The notes under the pieces: model-generated
Seen by the model: the letters and a program-made list of their open reading frames with translations, nothing else
The model's database searches: none
What the model was told of the DNA's origin: nothing
In this document: in pieces, positions 21,943 through 32,128 of the stretch
How positions within the stretch are numbered: the first letter of the stretch is position 1
How the letters are laid out: each line of letters opens with the position of its first letter
DNA from: Prorocentrum cordatum
Lineage: Eukaryota; Sar; Dinophyceae; Prorocentrales; Prorocentraceae
NCBI GenBank assembly: GCA_963575745.1
Contig: CAUYUJ010022393.1
Span: forward strand, 247,501-297,500
Length of the DNA: 50,000 nt
Direction: 5' to 3'
Program-made: the position numbers and the translations under genes

Positions 21943-22769
21943 TAGCAACACCAGGTGCTAGCATTCCATAGCATGGCATAGCATGTAATATCATACCATA
22001 CCAACATATACAATAACATGCCATTGCATGCAACAGCTCATCTTCCACCTCCTCACGGGTTCGTCGATGTTTCGACGGCGTGTGCGGCCGCCGATCAAAT
22101 GCCCCACGGCGTCGCGTACAGTTGCATTGCGTTGGATTGTATAGTTTGCTTGTTGGCGTAGTTAATCGGTCTGCTCGGGGCATCCCCTGGAAAGTAAGTT
22201 GCCCCCCAAAGGCCCACGAGAGTCTCCAAATCCTCTTCATTGTCTGCCTTCCCCCCCTTCTCGTAGACTTCCCTATCGACGCATCATTCCATTAAATAAA
22301 CGGCGATAGTGGCGACTTATTAAGTTGCTGAGGTTTTATGGGGCAAGGAGAAGTAAAGCCAACGTTCAAATTGAGTGCCCCCCTGGCCAGCCCCGCGGGG
22401 CTGGGCGCCGCTGCGGCGCCCCTGGCGGTTGCTGGCTCCACGGTAAGCGGTTGCCATTCGGCAAGCGCACATAGTATAGATGGATTTCAGCGTTGCTCCA
22501 CGCACATGTTGTCACACTGATAAGAACAGATACTACACTTGATCATTGCCAAGATGACCACTGGGCGGAGCCGCCTTAATTCCGCCACCCTGCAATTGAT
22601 GCACAACTCGCACGCGAATTGTGAGCCCCCCCCCACGGTTGCCCCAGCGCGAATACTTGCATTGATTTATGATGAGGGACAAGGGACGGGAGGGTGTAAG
22701 TTAAGCTGCAGGGGAGGAGGTGTTTTAGGCCACCTCGGGGGACGATGACCTACGCTTCGTAGGAAAACA
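21943..22769. other. Convergent intergenic region
   Basis: This lies between the end of the plus-strand gene (21942) and the end of the minus-strand gene (22815). It has CATA-type short repeats at 21960-22020 and otherwise unremarkable sequence. No gene recognised. Confidence 0.55.
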
Positions 22770-22784
22770 CGGCCGAAGCAGCCG
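22770..22784 (-). promoter_or_regulatory. TTCGGC-type 3' motif
   Basis: On the minus strand it reads CGGCTGCTTCGGCCG. It lies about 30 bases beyond the stop at 22815 of the minus-strand gene. The same motif follows other stops in the window (24.15-24.19, 25.14, 28.14, 31.85, 38.36 kb). It could be part of a 3' UTR or processing signal, which is inference. Confidence 0.4.
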
Positions 22785-22814
22785 ATCGCGCTCTATGCGC
22801 CCGGGCCCTCTGAC

Positions 22815-23440
22815 TCAGTAGGGGCTGCAGCCGCCGCTTGGTGCCCGCGCCGACGACGAGCTCCCTCGAACAGCGCCGGCCCGCGGCGGTGCCTGCTGCT
22901 GCTTCCACCACGCCCCCTCCCACCATGGGTTGAAGGAACCGTCCGTGATGTAGTTCCAGCACCAGATCTTTCGGGAGTGGAGGGAGGGCGGGAGGGAGGG
23001 ATGGGCCTCGGGGGAGGATCGACGTTCCTCCGCGAGGGCCCATCCCTCCCCCCCGCCATCCAGCCCCCCTCCCCCTTCCCATGATGGCCTCCCTCCACCC
23101 CGTCAGCTTGTTCCTGCGCGGCACGACGGCCAGGCGCCTCCAACTTACCTGGCGATCGGCCGAGGAGGACGACCGACGAGGACGACCGACGAGGACGACA
23201 ATGGGGCACTGGCATGCCCTGCCACAGGTCGTCGTACTCCGCGGGCCATGCCTTGGTGAACGCCCGGGTGGTCTCGTTGTAGCCGCACCTCCCCCCTTCC
23301 ATGGCCCCCGGGTGTCGTTTGGGGGGCTCTCCCCTCTCATCATCCCCTCGCTCCCTCCTCGCCCCCTCCCTCCCTCCCCCTCTGGGGCACCGCGCGTCGG
23401 TGGTGGAGTTCATCCACTCAAGGTCGAACTCCTCCGCCAT
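22815..23440 (-). CDS. Two-exon hypothetical protein with 13-bp tandem duplication
   Basis: The minus-strand ATG at 23440 begins MAEEFDLEWMNSTTDARCP. Exon 1 contains YNETTRAFTKAWPAEYDDLW and ends at a canonical CAG|GTAAGT donor (intron from 23148). The acceptor is a C/T tract ending AAAG at 22968. Exon 2 then reads IWCWNYITDGSFNPWWEG and stops at 22815. A 13-bp unit is repeated at 23168-23193, just inside exon 1; as written it puts exon 1 out of phase with the tryptophan-rich frame, while with one unit fewer the frames join. With the duplication, another frame stays open to 22750. The TTCGGC-type 3' motif follows the 22815 stop, which favours the tryptophan-rich reading. No family recognised. 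Confidence 0.45.
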
Positions 23441-24143
23441 GGCGGATGGTTCAGCAGCGCCCCCGGGCGCCGAGCGCGCGCCCCCTGTCTAGGAGGCCTG
23501 AACAGATCTGAGCCGTGACGAATGCGGCGGCCGAAGCAGCCGCGGCCGAAGCAGCCTGGGCCTCCACGATGGCCGATGCAGCCACGGCCGAAGGCCCCCC
23601 CCGTCCATCCATCCTCCATCCCTCCCCCATCATCGCCATCGCTTCGATGCTGCGGCTTCTCGATCTAGCGAGCTGCAGGCAGATGGGCCAATGGTGGCTG
23701 CCTCGGCCTTGTTAGATACCCACTGGGCGACCTACGTAATCACATCGCCAGAGACATGCCACGAGTTCTGGCCGCCCACGAAGCCCCCGTTCCAGACGTC
23801 CCCCAACTTTGCACAACCAACATTTCGCCTGAGACATCCTCAACAAACTTGTACAAAACAAATGTATCGCTTGGGACGTCCTCACAATTCATTGGCTGCC
23901 TCGGCCAAGCCCCCCCCCTGGCTGGTTCGGCCACTGGCCGCCGCGCGCGCCCGGGGCGGATGGATTGGAGAGGGGATGGGTTGGAGAGGGGAGACATGGA
24001 GGGATGGATTGGAGAGGAAAGAGGAATGGAAGGATGGATGGAGAGGAAAGAGGAATGGATGGATTGGAGAGGAATTGGAGAGGAATGGATGGCAGAGGAC
24101 AGAGGAATGGCGATGACGATGGCGATGTCTGACTTCATGCTAA
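23441..24143. other. Spacer with GGCCGAAGCAGCC cluster and GGATTGGAGA repeat
   Basis: Four GGCCGAAGCAGCC-like or GGCCGATGCAGCC-like motifs lie at 23528-23592. 23955-24110 is a degenerate tandem of GGATGGATTGGAGAGGAAAGA units. No gene supported. Confidence 0.55.
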
Positions 24144-24144
24144 A

Positions 24145-24194
24145 GCCGAAGCAGCCGAAGAGCCAATTCGGTCGTGGCCGAAGCAGCCGAAGAG
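24145..24194 (-). promoter_or_regulatory. Paired TTCGGC-type 3' motifs
   Basis: GCCGAAGCAGCCGAAGAG occurs at 24145-24162 and again at 24177-24194. On the minus strand both lie within 70 bases after the stop of the gene ending at 24208. Confidence 0.4.
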
Positions 24195-24207
24195 CAGGCC
24201 CTAAAGC

Positions 24208-24764
24208 TTACTCGAATGGGTCGACTGGCGCGTACTCCCCGTAGCTCAGACCGAGCACGTCGCTGCTCGATTGGAACGGCCCCATGATCTGCGGCGAAAG
24301 GCCCGCGACCAAGCTCTGTATCGTGATGAGGGCCCCCACGAACGTGCGCGCCGCCCTGATCTGGGAGTCGAGGTGGGCGATGATCTGCGCGCGCCACTTC
24401 ATGATGGTCCCGCCCTCCAGAATGTGCGGCCAGTTCTGGTGGATCTGCAGCAATGACTTGTGATCCGCCAGTTGATTGGCTAGGTAGGCCAGCAACTTCT
24501 TGTCCTGCTCAAGCTTCTCTGAGAGCTTGCGCAGCACGGACGACGCACGGTTCAGGTGAAGCGTCGCCTGGCCAAGTAGCACCGCTGCCCTGCGGAGGGC
24601 GCAATGTCCTGCCAGTATTTGCAATCATCGGAGATGTCATCACATGAGATGAGCTGGTTCGGAGCCGCAGGGTTGCAAGTGCTACTGGCAGACCCGATAG
24701 ACCGCATCAGCTCCGAGCACATGACTTCAGCGTTGCAGTGCCGAAACAGAGGCGCCGAAACCAT
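24208..24764 (-). CDS. Hypothetical coiled-coil-like protein, frameshifted
   Basis: The C-terminal frame (24208-24600) reads LRKLSEKLEQDKKLLAYLANQL and onward: heptad-like, rich in L, K, E and Q, ending EYAPVDPFE. The N-terminal segment (MCSELMRSIGSASSTCNP, then ISDDCKYWQD) lies in another frame from ATG 24722 or 24764. The two would join through a one-base change near 24595-24603 (C-rich on the coding strand). It shares the minus strand with the genes at 22.8 and 25.2-26.7 kb. A structural or partner-binding role is guessed from the coiled-coil pattern only. Confidence 0.45.
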
Positions 24765-25135
24765 CGAGCCGAAACAGCTGATCGTCGGAGGGTCGCTGAA
24801 AGTAGATAAATGCCCGACACGTTCCCGTGGGTAGTGAAGATATTAATGGGCGGCTCAATCCTGGTTCTGGGTCACGGTGGTCGGCTGGGCGAATGACGAT
24901 GATGAGGACGACGAGGAGGTGGAAGAAGGGGGGGGGATGGGAACTCGGATGGGGGGTGGCGGAGGAGGACTGCGCTTTTGCACAGCGCCAGGCTGGGCCA
25001 GCCGAGGCGTCCGCGGACCGATGATCACAACGGCCGCCTTGCGCCAGCCGGGGCCTCCGCGGGCCCATGATGACACCCAGCGGCCGCCCCCCGGGATGCA
25101 CGCCCGGCCCCTGTGGCAAGGCATGGCGAATTAAG
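24765..25135. other. Spacer between minus-strand genes
   Basis: Contains GACGATGATGAGGACGACGAGGAGG-like sequence near 24894-24925 and GC-rich sequence. No gene recognised. Confidence 0.5.
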
Positions 25136-25152
25136 TTCGGCCGAAGCAGCCG
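25136..25152 (-). promoter_or_regulatory. TTCGGC-type 3' motif
   Basis: TTCGGCCGAAGCAGCCG lies about 25 bases past the stop of the minus-strand gene ending at 25176. It includes the 10-base palindrome TTCGGCCGAA. Confidence 0.4.
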
Positions 25153-25175
25153 TTCACAAAAACCCGCTGGGAAAT

Positions 25176-26747
25176 CTACGCAGCGTCATGCTGCCAGCAC
25201 CGCTTGGGCGCGGCCCCCAGTTCCTGCCTGTAGGAGTCGCAGCAGGACCTACAGGCCTCGTAAATGCAATGGCGCCCGGGTTGGTTTTTACCGTACCACT
25301 TGCACATCGGCAGCGCTGGCGCGGTTGCTCCTTGCGGTGGCCTGTGGCCTGCCGCGTAGCGTGCAGCACGCGCCGCTTTCTTCTCTAGCCAGGCTGGCGC
25401 TTGTCGACTGCTCTGCTTCCATTCAACCCAAGCAGGAGGCGCGGTTGGTGGTGGCTGCGGCTGCACTGGCACGCTGCAGACCTGCGGCTGTGGCATGCTG
25501 AACTGGGCGTGCTGCGCCGTGGCCGCATTGTGCGCCGCACATTGTGCGGCTTGCGCAGCCGCGGTTGCAGCGTCCACCGCTTGCATCACGTCGTTACGGA
25601 GTGCTGCAACCGTCGCGTTTAGCTGTTTGATCTGCTCCTCGTAGGCTGCCTGGCAGGCGCTGCCTGGCATGCTTCCTGGCAGGCTGGCATGCGGGCTGCC
25701 GCCGCCGCCGAGCGTTGGCCGTGGGGGTCCTGTGTCTGGCGAGCCAATGCCAACACCCTCCTCCTGTGGAATCTCGTCGGCGTACTCCTCCGCGGGCTGA
25801 CCTGCGGGCTGCTGCCACATGTCGGCATCTTCTGGATAGCCCGCGGACGGCCACGCCATGTTGTCAGATTGATGATGGTCGTTGGGCTGCTGCGGATAAT
25901 AATACCACGGATGGCCATCATCATTAATCTTAGTATTGACCCAGGTGTCCGCCTCCTCCACTTCGTCGTGCATGTAGTCCGTGGCGGGATGATGTTGTTG
26001 ATACGGCTGCGCGAAGCACTGACTACCACGAGCATCGTCCGGGGCGTCACCCGTCTGTGGCTTTTCGTCCTCGGGCTGATAGAACATAAGTTTAGACCCA
26101 TTGCACCTGTCGATCACTTCTTGTGCGGACATCTTCTCAGGTTGTTTGTGAGGTCGCCCCTCTATCCGAATTGCCTGCCGAAGATCGTACCTGTACGGCA
26201 GATCGAAGTAGTTGGCCAGCTCAAGCCAGTTGCTGATCTTGCGCAGGTGGGTCGCCATGGCCGTCATGGCCTCCTCCGGGAGAACTTTCATCCACCATGG
26301 CGGTTCAGTTTCCTCGTGCTTGGTGAACTGGAAGAGCTTGCCAGGCGAGCCATTATCATCGTAGGATGCGATCGTTTTGTATGCGTTCTGGCCCGTCTGG
26401 TCCAAGAGCACGGAATACAGGCACTCTGGATCGTTGTCAAGCATGTGCGTGATCCCGGCCCGCTTTGCAGGAATCCCTTTGCCATTCCAGCCGCTCTTCT
26501 TCGACGTGATGGAAATCTGGTGAGCTTCCATGCCGAGGTGCATGATGCCACACTGCCTGAGGAACCTCACGACGTAGCACTCGATCTCATTGCCTCGGTG
26601 CCAGGAAGTCCATTTCCGTGTATTTGTTCGTGAAATCACGTGAACAGCGTCGGTTCCATATTTAGCCATGAACAGCACGAGGAACGAGTTGGCGCCGTCT
26701 GACATTGATTGCCAACAGCCATCAACTCGGGGTTGCGAATGCTGCAA
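25176..26747 (-). CDS. Hypothetical 523-residue protein with C-terminal Cys/His cluster
   Basis: A long uninterrupted minus-strand frame with varied protein-like sequence. The start may be the Met at 26747 or an internal Met such as MSDGANSFLVLFMAKYGTDA. The N-terminal ~200 residues look globular (WHRGNEIECYVVRFLRQCG, then RISNW-like helices). The middle is acidic and rich in Q, P and Y (HPWYYYPQQPNDHHQSDN). A helical segment follows (AAYEEQIKQLNATVAALRNDV), then a proline/glutamine linker. The C-terminus has C-x10-C-x4-C-x2-C-C-x15-C-x2-H, a possible zinc site like those of RNA- or DNA-binding proteins. No intron is needed. I recognise no family. A TTCGGC-type motif follows the stop. Confidence 0.6.
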   Translation of the reverse strand: MQHSQPRVDGCWQSMSDGANSFLVLFMAKYGTDAVHVISRTNTRKWTSWHRGNEIECYVVRFLRQCGIMHLGMEAHQISITSKKSGWNGKGIPAKRAGITHMLDNDPECLYSVLLDQTGQNAYKTIASYDDNGSPGKLFQFTKHEETEPPWWMKVLPEEAMTAMATHLRKISNWLELANYFDLPYRYDLRQAIRIEGRPHKQPEKMSAQEVIDRCNGSKLMFYQPEDEKPQTGDAPDDARGSQCFAQPYQQHHPATDYMHDEVEEADTWVNTKINDDGHPWYYYPQQPNDHHQSDNMAWPSAGYPEDADMWQQPAGQPAEEYADEIPQEEGVGIGSPDTGPPRPTLGGGGSPHASLPGSMPGSACQAAYEEQIKQLNATVAALRNDVMQAVDAATAAAQAAQCAAHNAATAQHAQFSMPQPQVCSVPVQPQPPPTAPPAWVEWKQSSRQAPAWLEKKAARAARYAAGHRPPQGATAPALPMCKWYGKNQPGRHCIYEACRSCCDSYRQELGAAPKRCWQHDAA

Positions 26748-27342
<595 letters not shown>

Positions 27343-27343
27343 A

Positions 27344-28122
27344 CGCGGGGCCATCTGGCCACTACTACCAATTCGACGGAGGGCAACGACGAGCCACACG
27401 TGCATCCTCTTCGACCTGCCGACCCAGCGCGACGCAGTCGAGAACGCGCTCAGGGGCGAGACGCAGCAGTCAACCATCACAACCGCGAAGGGCAGGTTCT
27501 GGGCCTACTTCATGGAACTGAACACATGGCTGCCAGTGACGACTACAGCGCGGGTCGACCCCGCACGCTGGACATCATGACCCAGGGTGCGACGATCAAG
27601 AATACGATCACGAAGGAGATGTCGAAATACTTCGGCGCCGAGTCTGAGTTGAAGATCCACAAGTGTTACGGGCAATCCCCTGATGGAGATCCCACTGGCG
27701 ACGACCAACTCGTGAACCTCATCCAGTGGATCTACGTCCGCAAGACCGACGGCGGCGACGGCGGCGACGGTGACGCCAGCTCCGACACTCAGCCTGATCA
27801 CCCGGCCGTCAACATACCCGAGATCGAGACGTGGGTGAGGTAGAACGACGAGTGGAAGAAGGTGATGTTGCCGAACCTCGAGGGGCCCACGCAGGGTCGC
27901 CTATTCGTCAACGTGAGCCGCTTGAAACGCAGGGCGCTCGAGGAGTTCGGGTTCACGGACATTGGCGAGCTCATCCTCAGGGCCGCCGACATCCACTACA
28001 ACGACGGGGGAGATGCGGTGTTCCCAGCGCTCATGCTCAACGAGCGCGTCATTCACCGCAAATGGTACTCGCTGGTCGTCGACAGGACCATGGTTGACTT
28101 CGCGCTCGAGGGTGAGCAGTGA
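27344..28122 (+). pseudogene. Hypothetical gene with frameshift and in-frame stop
   Basis: One frame (27383-27560) reads CILFDLPTQRDAVENALRG and then GRFWAYFMELNTWLPV. The next (27563-27840) reads RTLDIMTQGATIKNTITKEM and then NLIQWIYVRK. They join across a C4 run at 27559-27562. A TAG at 27841-27843 follows ETWVR, yet the same frame continues NDEWKKVMLPNLEGPTQGRL and stays protein-like to TGA 28120-28122. So there is one homopolymer shift and one in-frame stop. Decay, sequence error or stop-codon readthrough are possible. A GGC-rich stretch encodes a Gly/Asp linker near 27748-27775. No family recognised. Confidence 0.5.
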
Positions 28123-28710
28123 GGTGCCACGGCGTTTTCGGCGCGGCTGTATCGGCCGATTCGGACGCCCCGGGGAGCTTGCGGGCGACGGTGCAGCCAT
28201 CTGCGCCTTTGGGAGTGCCACCACTTGTTGGCGGCCGTCGCTTGCGTAGCCCAGTGTAAAAACGTTGTGCAATCAACATAAGTTTTACCCGTGTGTTCAT
28301 TGGGGCAGCCTGGAGAGTGCCATATTCAAGCCCCAACGCCAAGGATCGCGTGAGGGAGGGTGGGTTTGTCGAGTGCACCCCCCGATGCACTTGCGGTAGA
28401 ACATGTTTTTGGCGAGCTTCCCCCTCCCTCGGCCGTCCCTCCAGGGTGAGCTGGCACTGGTTGAGGTCCAGGTATTTGTCTTTGCCCATGTCAGGAAGCC
28501 CCAGGCGAGAGCCGCATCTTGCAGAGGGTCCGCCATCCATCCACGCAGCTGGTGCACATCGTTGTTCTAATCATATGCTAAGATCCCGATGTCATATAAC
28601 AACTCCACGAGGCGACGCGCCCGCAGCCATTCGGGTCAGTTTGATTTTCTGGTGCAGCAAAACCGCATTCAATTCACTACCCCACTTCCGTGGACACCAG
28701 GGGAGACGCC
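28123..28710. other. Intergenic region with TTCGGC-type motif
   Basis: 28137-28164 carries TTCGGCG, CGGCTG and TCGGCCG blocks just after the 28122 stop. The rest (28170-28710) shows no gene. An AG at 28699-28700, eleven bases before the ATG at 28711, could serve for trans-splicing, which is inference. Confidence 0.45.
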
Positions 28711-29826
28711 ATGGGCAAGCGCGGCCAGGCGACGAAGGAGAAGCCCGAGCCGAGAACGCGCCCGAGGATCCAGAATAAGACCAGCGCCGCCGGGGCGGAG
28801 GCCGCCGCGGGCGAGATGGAACAGCGATCTAGCAACGAAAACATGGTTCGCACCGTGATCAACGAGGTCCACGATGCGTTCAGCAAGATCGCGGAGCATT
28901 CGGTGTCCAAGGACATCGTTGAGCAGGAGCCGAAGACCATGTCGGATGGAGGCGCCCAGGCGCCATTTAAGCAGGCTGACATGAACGCTGTGCTGAACAG
29001 AGATGGACCTGGCCGTTTCTACAAATGCGGCCTCAATTTTATGTGGCAGAGCTTCGCGTGGATGTGCGACCACCGCGTGCCCATCAACAAATGCCAGATC
29101 AAGGAGCTCCAGAGGTTCTTCTTGGAGCCACTGCAGCCGCCCAGGCACATTCCCTTCGAGACGGTGATTGCGTTGGACTCAGCCACGCAATGCGTGATGG
29201 GCGCGAAAGGTGCCTTGCAGCGCTTGTCGCCCCCGGAGCCCGCCTTCGCGGTGATCTTCAGCATCAGGGATGCAATCATTCAAGAAGCTGGCGATGACGT
29301 GTTAGGGAAATGGCGCCACGCGCTGTTGACGGCGTCGTTCAGGTTTGAGCTGGCGACATCAGGGGGCGATCGGTATTGGAGGGCCCAAAACCTCCGACAG
29401 GAAGCCATCGAGATGGGCATCGTGTCCCAATTGTCCGTCCGCCAGTGGATCTACGACGTCGTTGGCTTCAAGGCTTCCAAAGAGAAGGACCTGGGCAGGG
29501 AGTTGGGCAGCGCTCAGGTCGCGAAGCACTACCATGAGAAGATGAAGTACGCCAGGGGGACGGAGGGAGTCAGCGCGTCTTTCGTCGACAGCGCCCTCAC
29601 CGTGCACAGGGGGGCCCTCAGCAACGAGACGGCGCGCCAGTGGCTCGAGTGGTGCGACGAGCACATGATGGAGAAGAGCCCATGGAGCAAATCGATTTAT
29701 GCGTTGCAGGCCTTGGTCGACCGTGCGCAGACGACATCTCGCATTACCTGGGCCATTTGCGGCCTCACGGATCTCTACCACATGGACTGGGGGTCGAAGT
29801 CCATGCCCAGGAGGGGGGGTGATTGA
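28711..29826 (+). CDS. Large two-exon dinoflagellate-type protein, exon 1
   Basis: ATG 28711 begins MGKRGQATKEKPEPRTRPR, a basic N-terminus. A globular region follows (QSFAWMCDHRVPINKCQIKEL, VIALDSATQCVMGAKGAL, VRQWIYDVVGFKASKEKD, FVDSALTVHRGALSNE), ending YHMDWGSKSMPRR. The frame closes at TGA 29824-29826, but splicing before it is likely: phase is kept if the exon ends at 29814 and joins 30014. The donor is unclear (AGG or GT in a G run). I have a general memory of this block order in multi-copy dinoflagellate proteins of unknown function, with this part and the next exon as one protein of about 970 residues. Confidence 0.6.
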   Translation: MGKRGQATKEKPEPRTRPRIQNKTSAAGAEAAAGEMEQRSSNENMVRTVINEVHDAFSKIAEHSVSKDIVEQEPKTMSDGGAQAPFKQADMNAVLNRDGPGRFYKCGLNFMWQSFAWMCDHRVPINKCQIKELQRFFLEPLQPPRHIPFETVIALDSATQCVMGAKGALQRLSPPEPAFAVIFSIRDAIIQEAGDDVLGKWRHALLTASFRFELATSGGDRYWRAQNLRQEAIEMGIVSQLSVRQWIYDVVGFKASKEKDLGRELGSAQVAKHYHEKMKYARGTEGVSASFVDSALTVHRGALSNETARQWLEWCDEHMMEKSPWSKSIYALQALVDRAQTTSRITWAICGLTDLYHMDWGSKSMPRRGGD

Positions 29827-30013
29827 GCAGAATAAGGTTTCGGTGTTGAAAACCACGGTGTAAACATGTTAGACCAGCATTTTGATCTTGAGGGCCGAGG
29901 CAGCCCAAGGGGAAGCGGAGCTACGGGGGAGAGGATGGATTAATTTTGGTTGGTTGCGTGTCTTGGGTTGGCCTTGGCCTGTCACATTGCCTGTGAGTAG
30001 CCCCCCCCCCCAG

Positions 30014-31822
30014 GACTCTATCACCGCGGGGGAGTTCACGATCAGCAGGATGAAGGGCTACAGGCAGAGCTACATCGAGGTCCTCAACCTGGAGCATGCC
30101 ATGCGCGATGAGTTGCTCCAGACGTGGTTGCCAGGGATCGGTCTGCCAATCGAGCGCGTTAAAAAGATGCAGGAGGCGTTCGCCGATTTTCCGAACGTGC
30201 GCGCGTCTGTGACAGGCTACCCCGACGAGCCCACGGTGGACACTACGTGGATGGTCGGATGGCCCCCATCTTCGGTGGCGGCATGCACTTTTCTGGAAGA
30301 GTGTATCTACACTTGCTCCTATGACGGCCGCTACAGGGACGCTGTAAAGTCGAAGGCAAAGGTAGCTGACATCTTGGAGTACGAGATGGTCAAGCGCGAG
30401 ATCGACGAGATCGCCGCGACTCTGGCCCAAGAGCGAGCCGCTGCAGCGGCGGCGAGAGGAGAGACCCCTGCAGTGGACCCAGCTACGCCAGCTCCGACAA
30501 CTGGTACGACAACCGCGACTCCAGAGTCGAAGGGCTTTCACAGCATGGAGCAGCAGGACCAAGAGTATTGGGAGAAGATCATCAAGAAACATGTCCACAC
30601 GCACGTGGACATCATCGTCGAGAAGAAAACAGCCGCTGAGCTGGAGAACGCAATTCGCGATTCCACTCTGGCGGGCATCAGGGGCGATCCGACTGGTCTC
30701 GTGCTGTTTCACTTCGACGTCAAGCAGAGCGGCGAGCCCTTAACTCGCCCGGAGCTGCGGGTCGCCCCCCTGCGCGACGCGAACTACCACAGGTTGGTCG
30801 GGGCCGTGCTGAACGCGCGTGCCCCGGCCGGCGGTGCCCCTGGTCCACGATCTGGCGAAGTGGCTATCCTGCTAGACGGCGGCAGGAGTGGCAACTCCAA
30901 TAAACTAATTGCCCCGTGGCGCGAGGGGACTTCGAAGGACAATAAGAAGCAGGGCGATGATGATGAGGACGAAGAAGATAAGGAGGACGACCCCGACGAC
31001 GAGGACGGAACTGAGGTCCTGACTTTCACCTCCTCTGTCATCAACATCGTCTACTCCGAGGCCAGCATCGCCAACCGCCGCGAGAAGTTGCGCAGCTGCA
31101 CAGGTGGCCTTCACCAGTCCGAGTGCGCTCACATGCTCTCACATACGAAAGTCCCCCTGCCAGAGATGTCACGGAAACACTATCCTGGAAGAACGTCGGG
31201 CGACACAATCATGGGCGTCGAGGCGACCGAGGCCGAAAAGGAGTGGACCATGAGTTGGTCGGACAAAAAGCCGCTCTACGGCAAGAAGAACCTCGTCGCC
31301 GTCGGCGGCAAGACGAAAGGCGCGAGCCCGGACGACGTGGTCGAGCGCAAGACGGACTCCACGCAAGCGCCAGTCACGCACCACGGAATGCCCCCCGCGT
31401 GGCACGACGAGTTCATCCACATGTTTTTCTTGAAGGCCATCGTGGACTTGACGCCGCTGGGCGCCAATTTCTCTTGGCAGGCGGTGCTCAACCGCGTGGG
31501 GCACGTCGGCGTCGCTTTCACCGAGGAGCACAAGACTATGATCTACGCGAGGCTCGTCGAGCAGATGAAGACCGAGATGTGCCAGACGGGCTCCAAGCTC
31601 TACAACGCCCAGTACGCGAAGGCGGCAGGGCTCACCGAGACGCCGCCCCCAGCGCCACCGCCGAACCTCAAGCGCCGCCCCCGGCGCAAACCCGCGGCGG
31701 TTCCCACGGCCGAGCCAGGCACTGGCGGGGATGGTGGGCCTGAGAATGACAATCCTGAGCCTGAGGATGATGGTCTTCTTGGTGATCCCGATCCTGAGAA
31801 CGCCTGGGATCCCTTTGCATGA
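30014..31822 (+). CDS. Large two-exon dinoflagellate-type protein, exon 2 with methyltransferase-like segment
   Basis: The acceptor is a 12-base C run ending in CAG at 30011-30013. The frame is also open upstream to 29882, but without ATG. The exon reads DSITAGEFTISRMKGYRQSY, then LLQTWLPGIGLPIERVKKMQ, a charged helix and a T/P linker (30480-30530). A conserved-looking block HTHVDIIVEKKTAAELENAI follows, then an acidic stretch (30955-31015). Near 31410-31620 lies FLKAIVDLTPLGAN followed by VGHVGVAFTEEHKTMI. This looks like a Rossmann motif I and second strand of a degenerate SAM-methyltransferase fold, which is inference; no catalytic motif is seen. The tail is acidic and proline-rich, ending ENAWDPFA. 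TTCGGCTG occurs 22 bases after the stop. Confidence 0.6.
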   Translation, partial: DSITAGEFTISRMKGYRQSYIEVLNLEHAMRDELLQTWLPGIGLPIERVKKMQEAFADFPNVRASVTGYPDEPTVDTTWMVGWPPSSVAACTFLEECIYTCSYDGRYRDAVKSKAKVADILEYEMVKREIDEIAATLAQERAAAAAARGETPAVDPATPAPTTGTTTATPESKGFHSMEQQDQEYWEKIIKKHVHTHVDIIVEKKTAAELENAIRDSTLAGIRGDPTGLVLFHFDVKQSGEPLTRPELRVAPLRDANYHRLVGAVLNARAPAGGAPGPRSGEVAILLDGGRSGNSNKLIAPWREGTSKDNKKQGDDDEDEEDKEDDPDDEDGTEVLTFTSSVINIVYSEASIANRREKLRSCTGGLHQSECAHMLSHTKVPLPEMSRKHYPGRTSGDTIMGVEATEAEKEWTMSWSDKKPLYGKKNLVAVGGKTKGASPDDVVERKTDSTQAPVTHHGMPPAWHDEFIHMFFLKAIVDLTPLGANFSWQAVLNRVGHVGVAFTEEHKTMIYARLVEQMKTEMCQTGSKLYNAQYAKAAGLTETPPPAPPPNLKRRPRRKPAAVPTAEPGTGGDGGPENDNPEPEDDGLLGDPDPENAWDPFA

Positions 31823-32128
31823 TGCGGCATGCGTTGCCAGCTGGTTCGGCTGTAGCTGTGTTTTTCGTGTTGCAATAGGTCATGAGGACCATGGTGTGCA
31901 GCATTTTTGAATGAGGTGGACGGTGGAAGGGGTAAGGCGATTAGAAGGAGGACCGACGATTGAGGATCCATCACCTTATTGTTTTTCGTAGGATGCATTT
32001 CGCCAACATGGTGATCTGCGATCGCCTGGCTGATTCGGCCTCTCTTGCACGTCTGGGGAGAAGTCGCCCGGATGCTGTGAGTGAAAACCAAAACAACTAT
32101 GTACGTAATGGCATGCGTTGTCGTTATT
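31823..32128. other. Intergenic region
   Basis: TTCGGCTG at 31845-31852 and ATTCGGCCTC near 32034. No gene seen. It borders the 932-bp tandem duplication. Confidence 0.5.
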
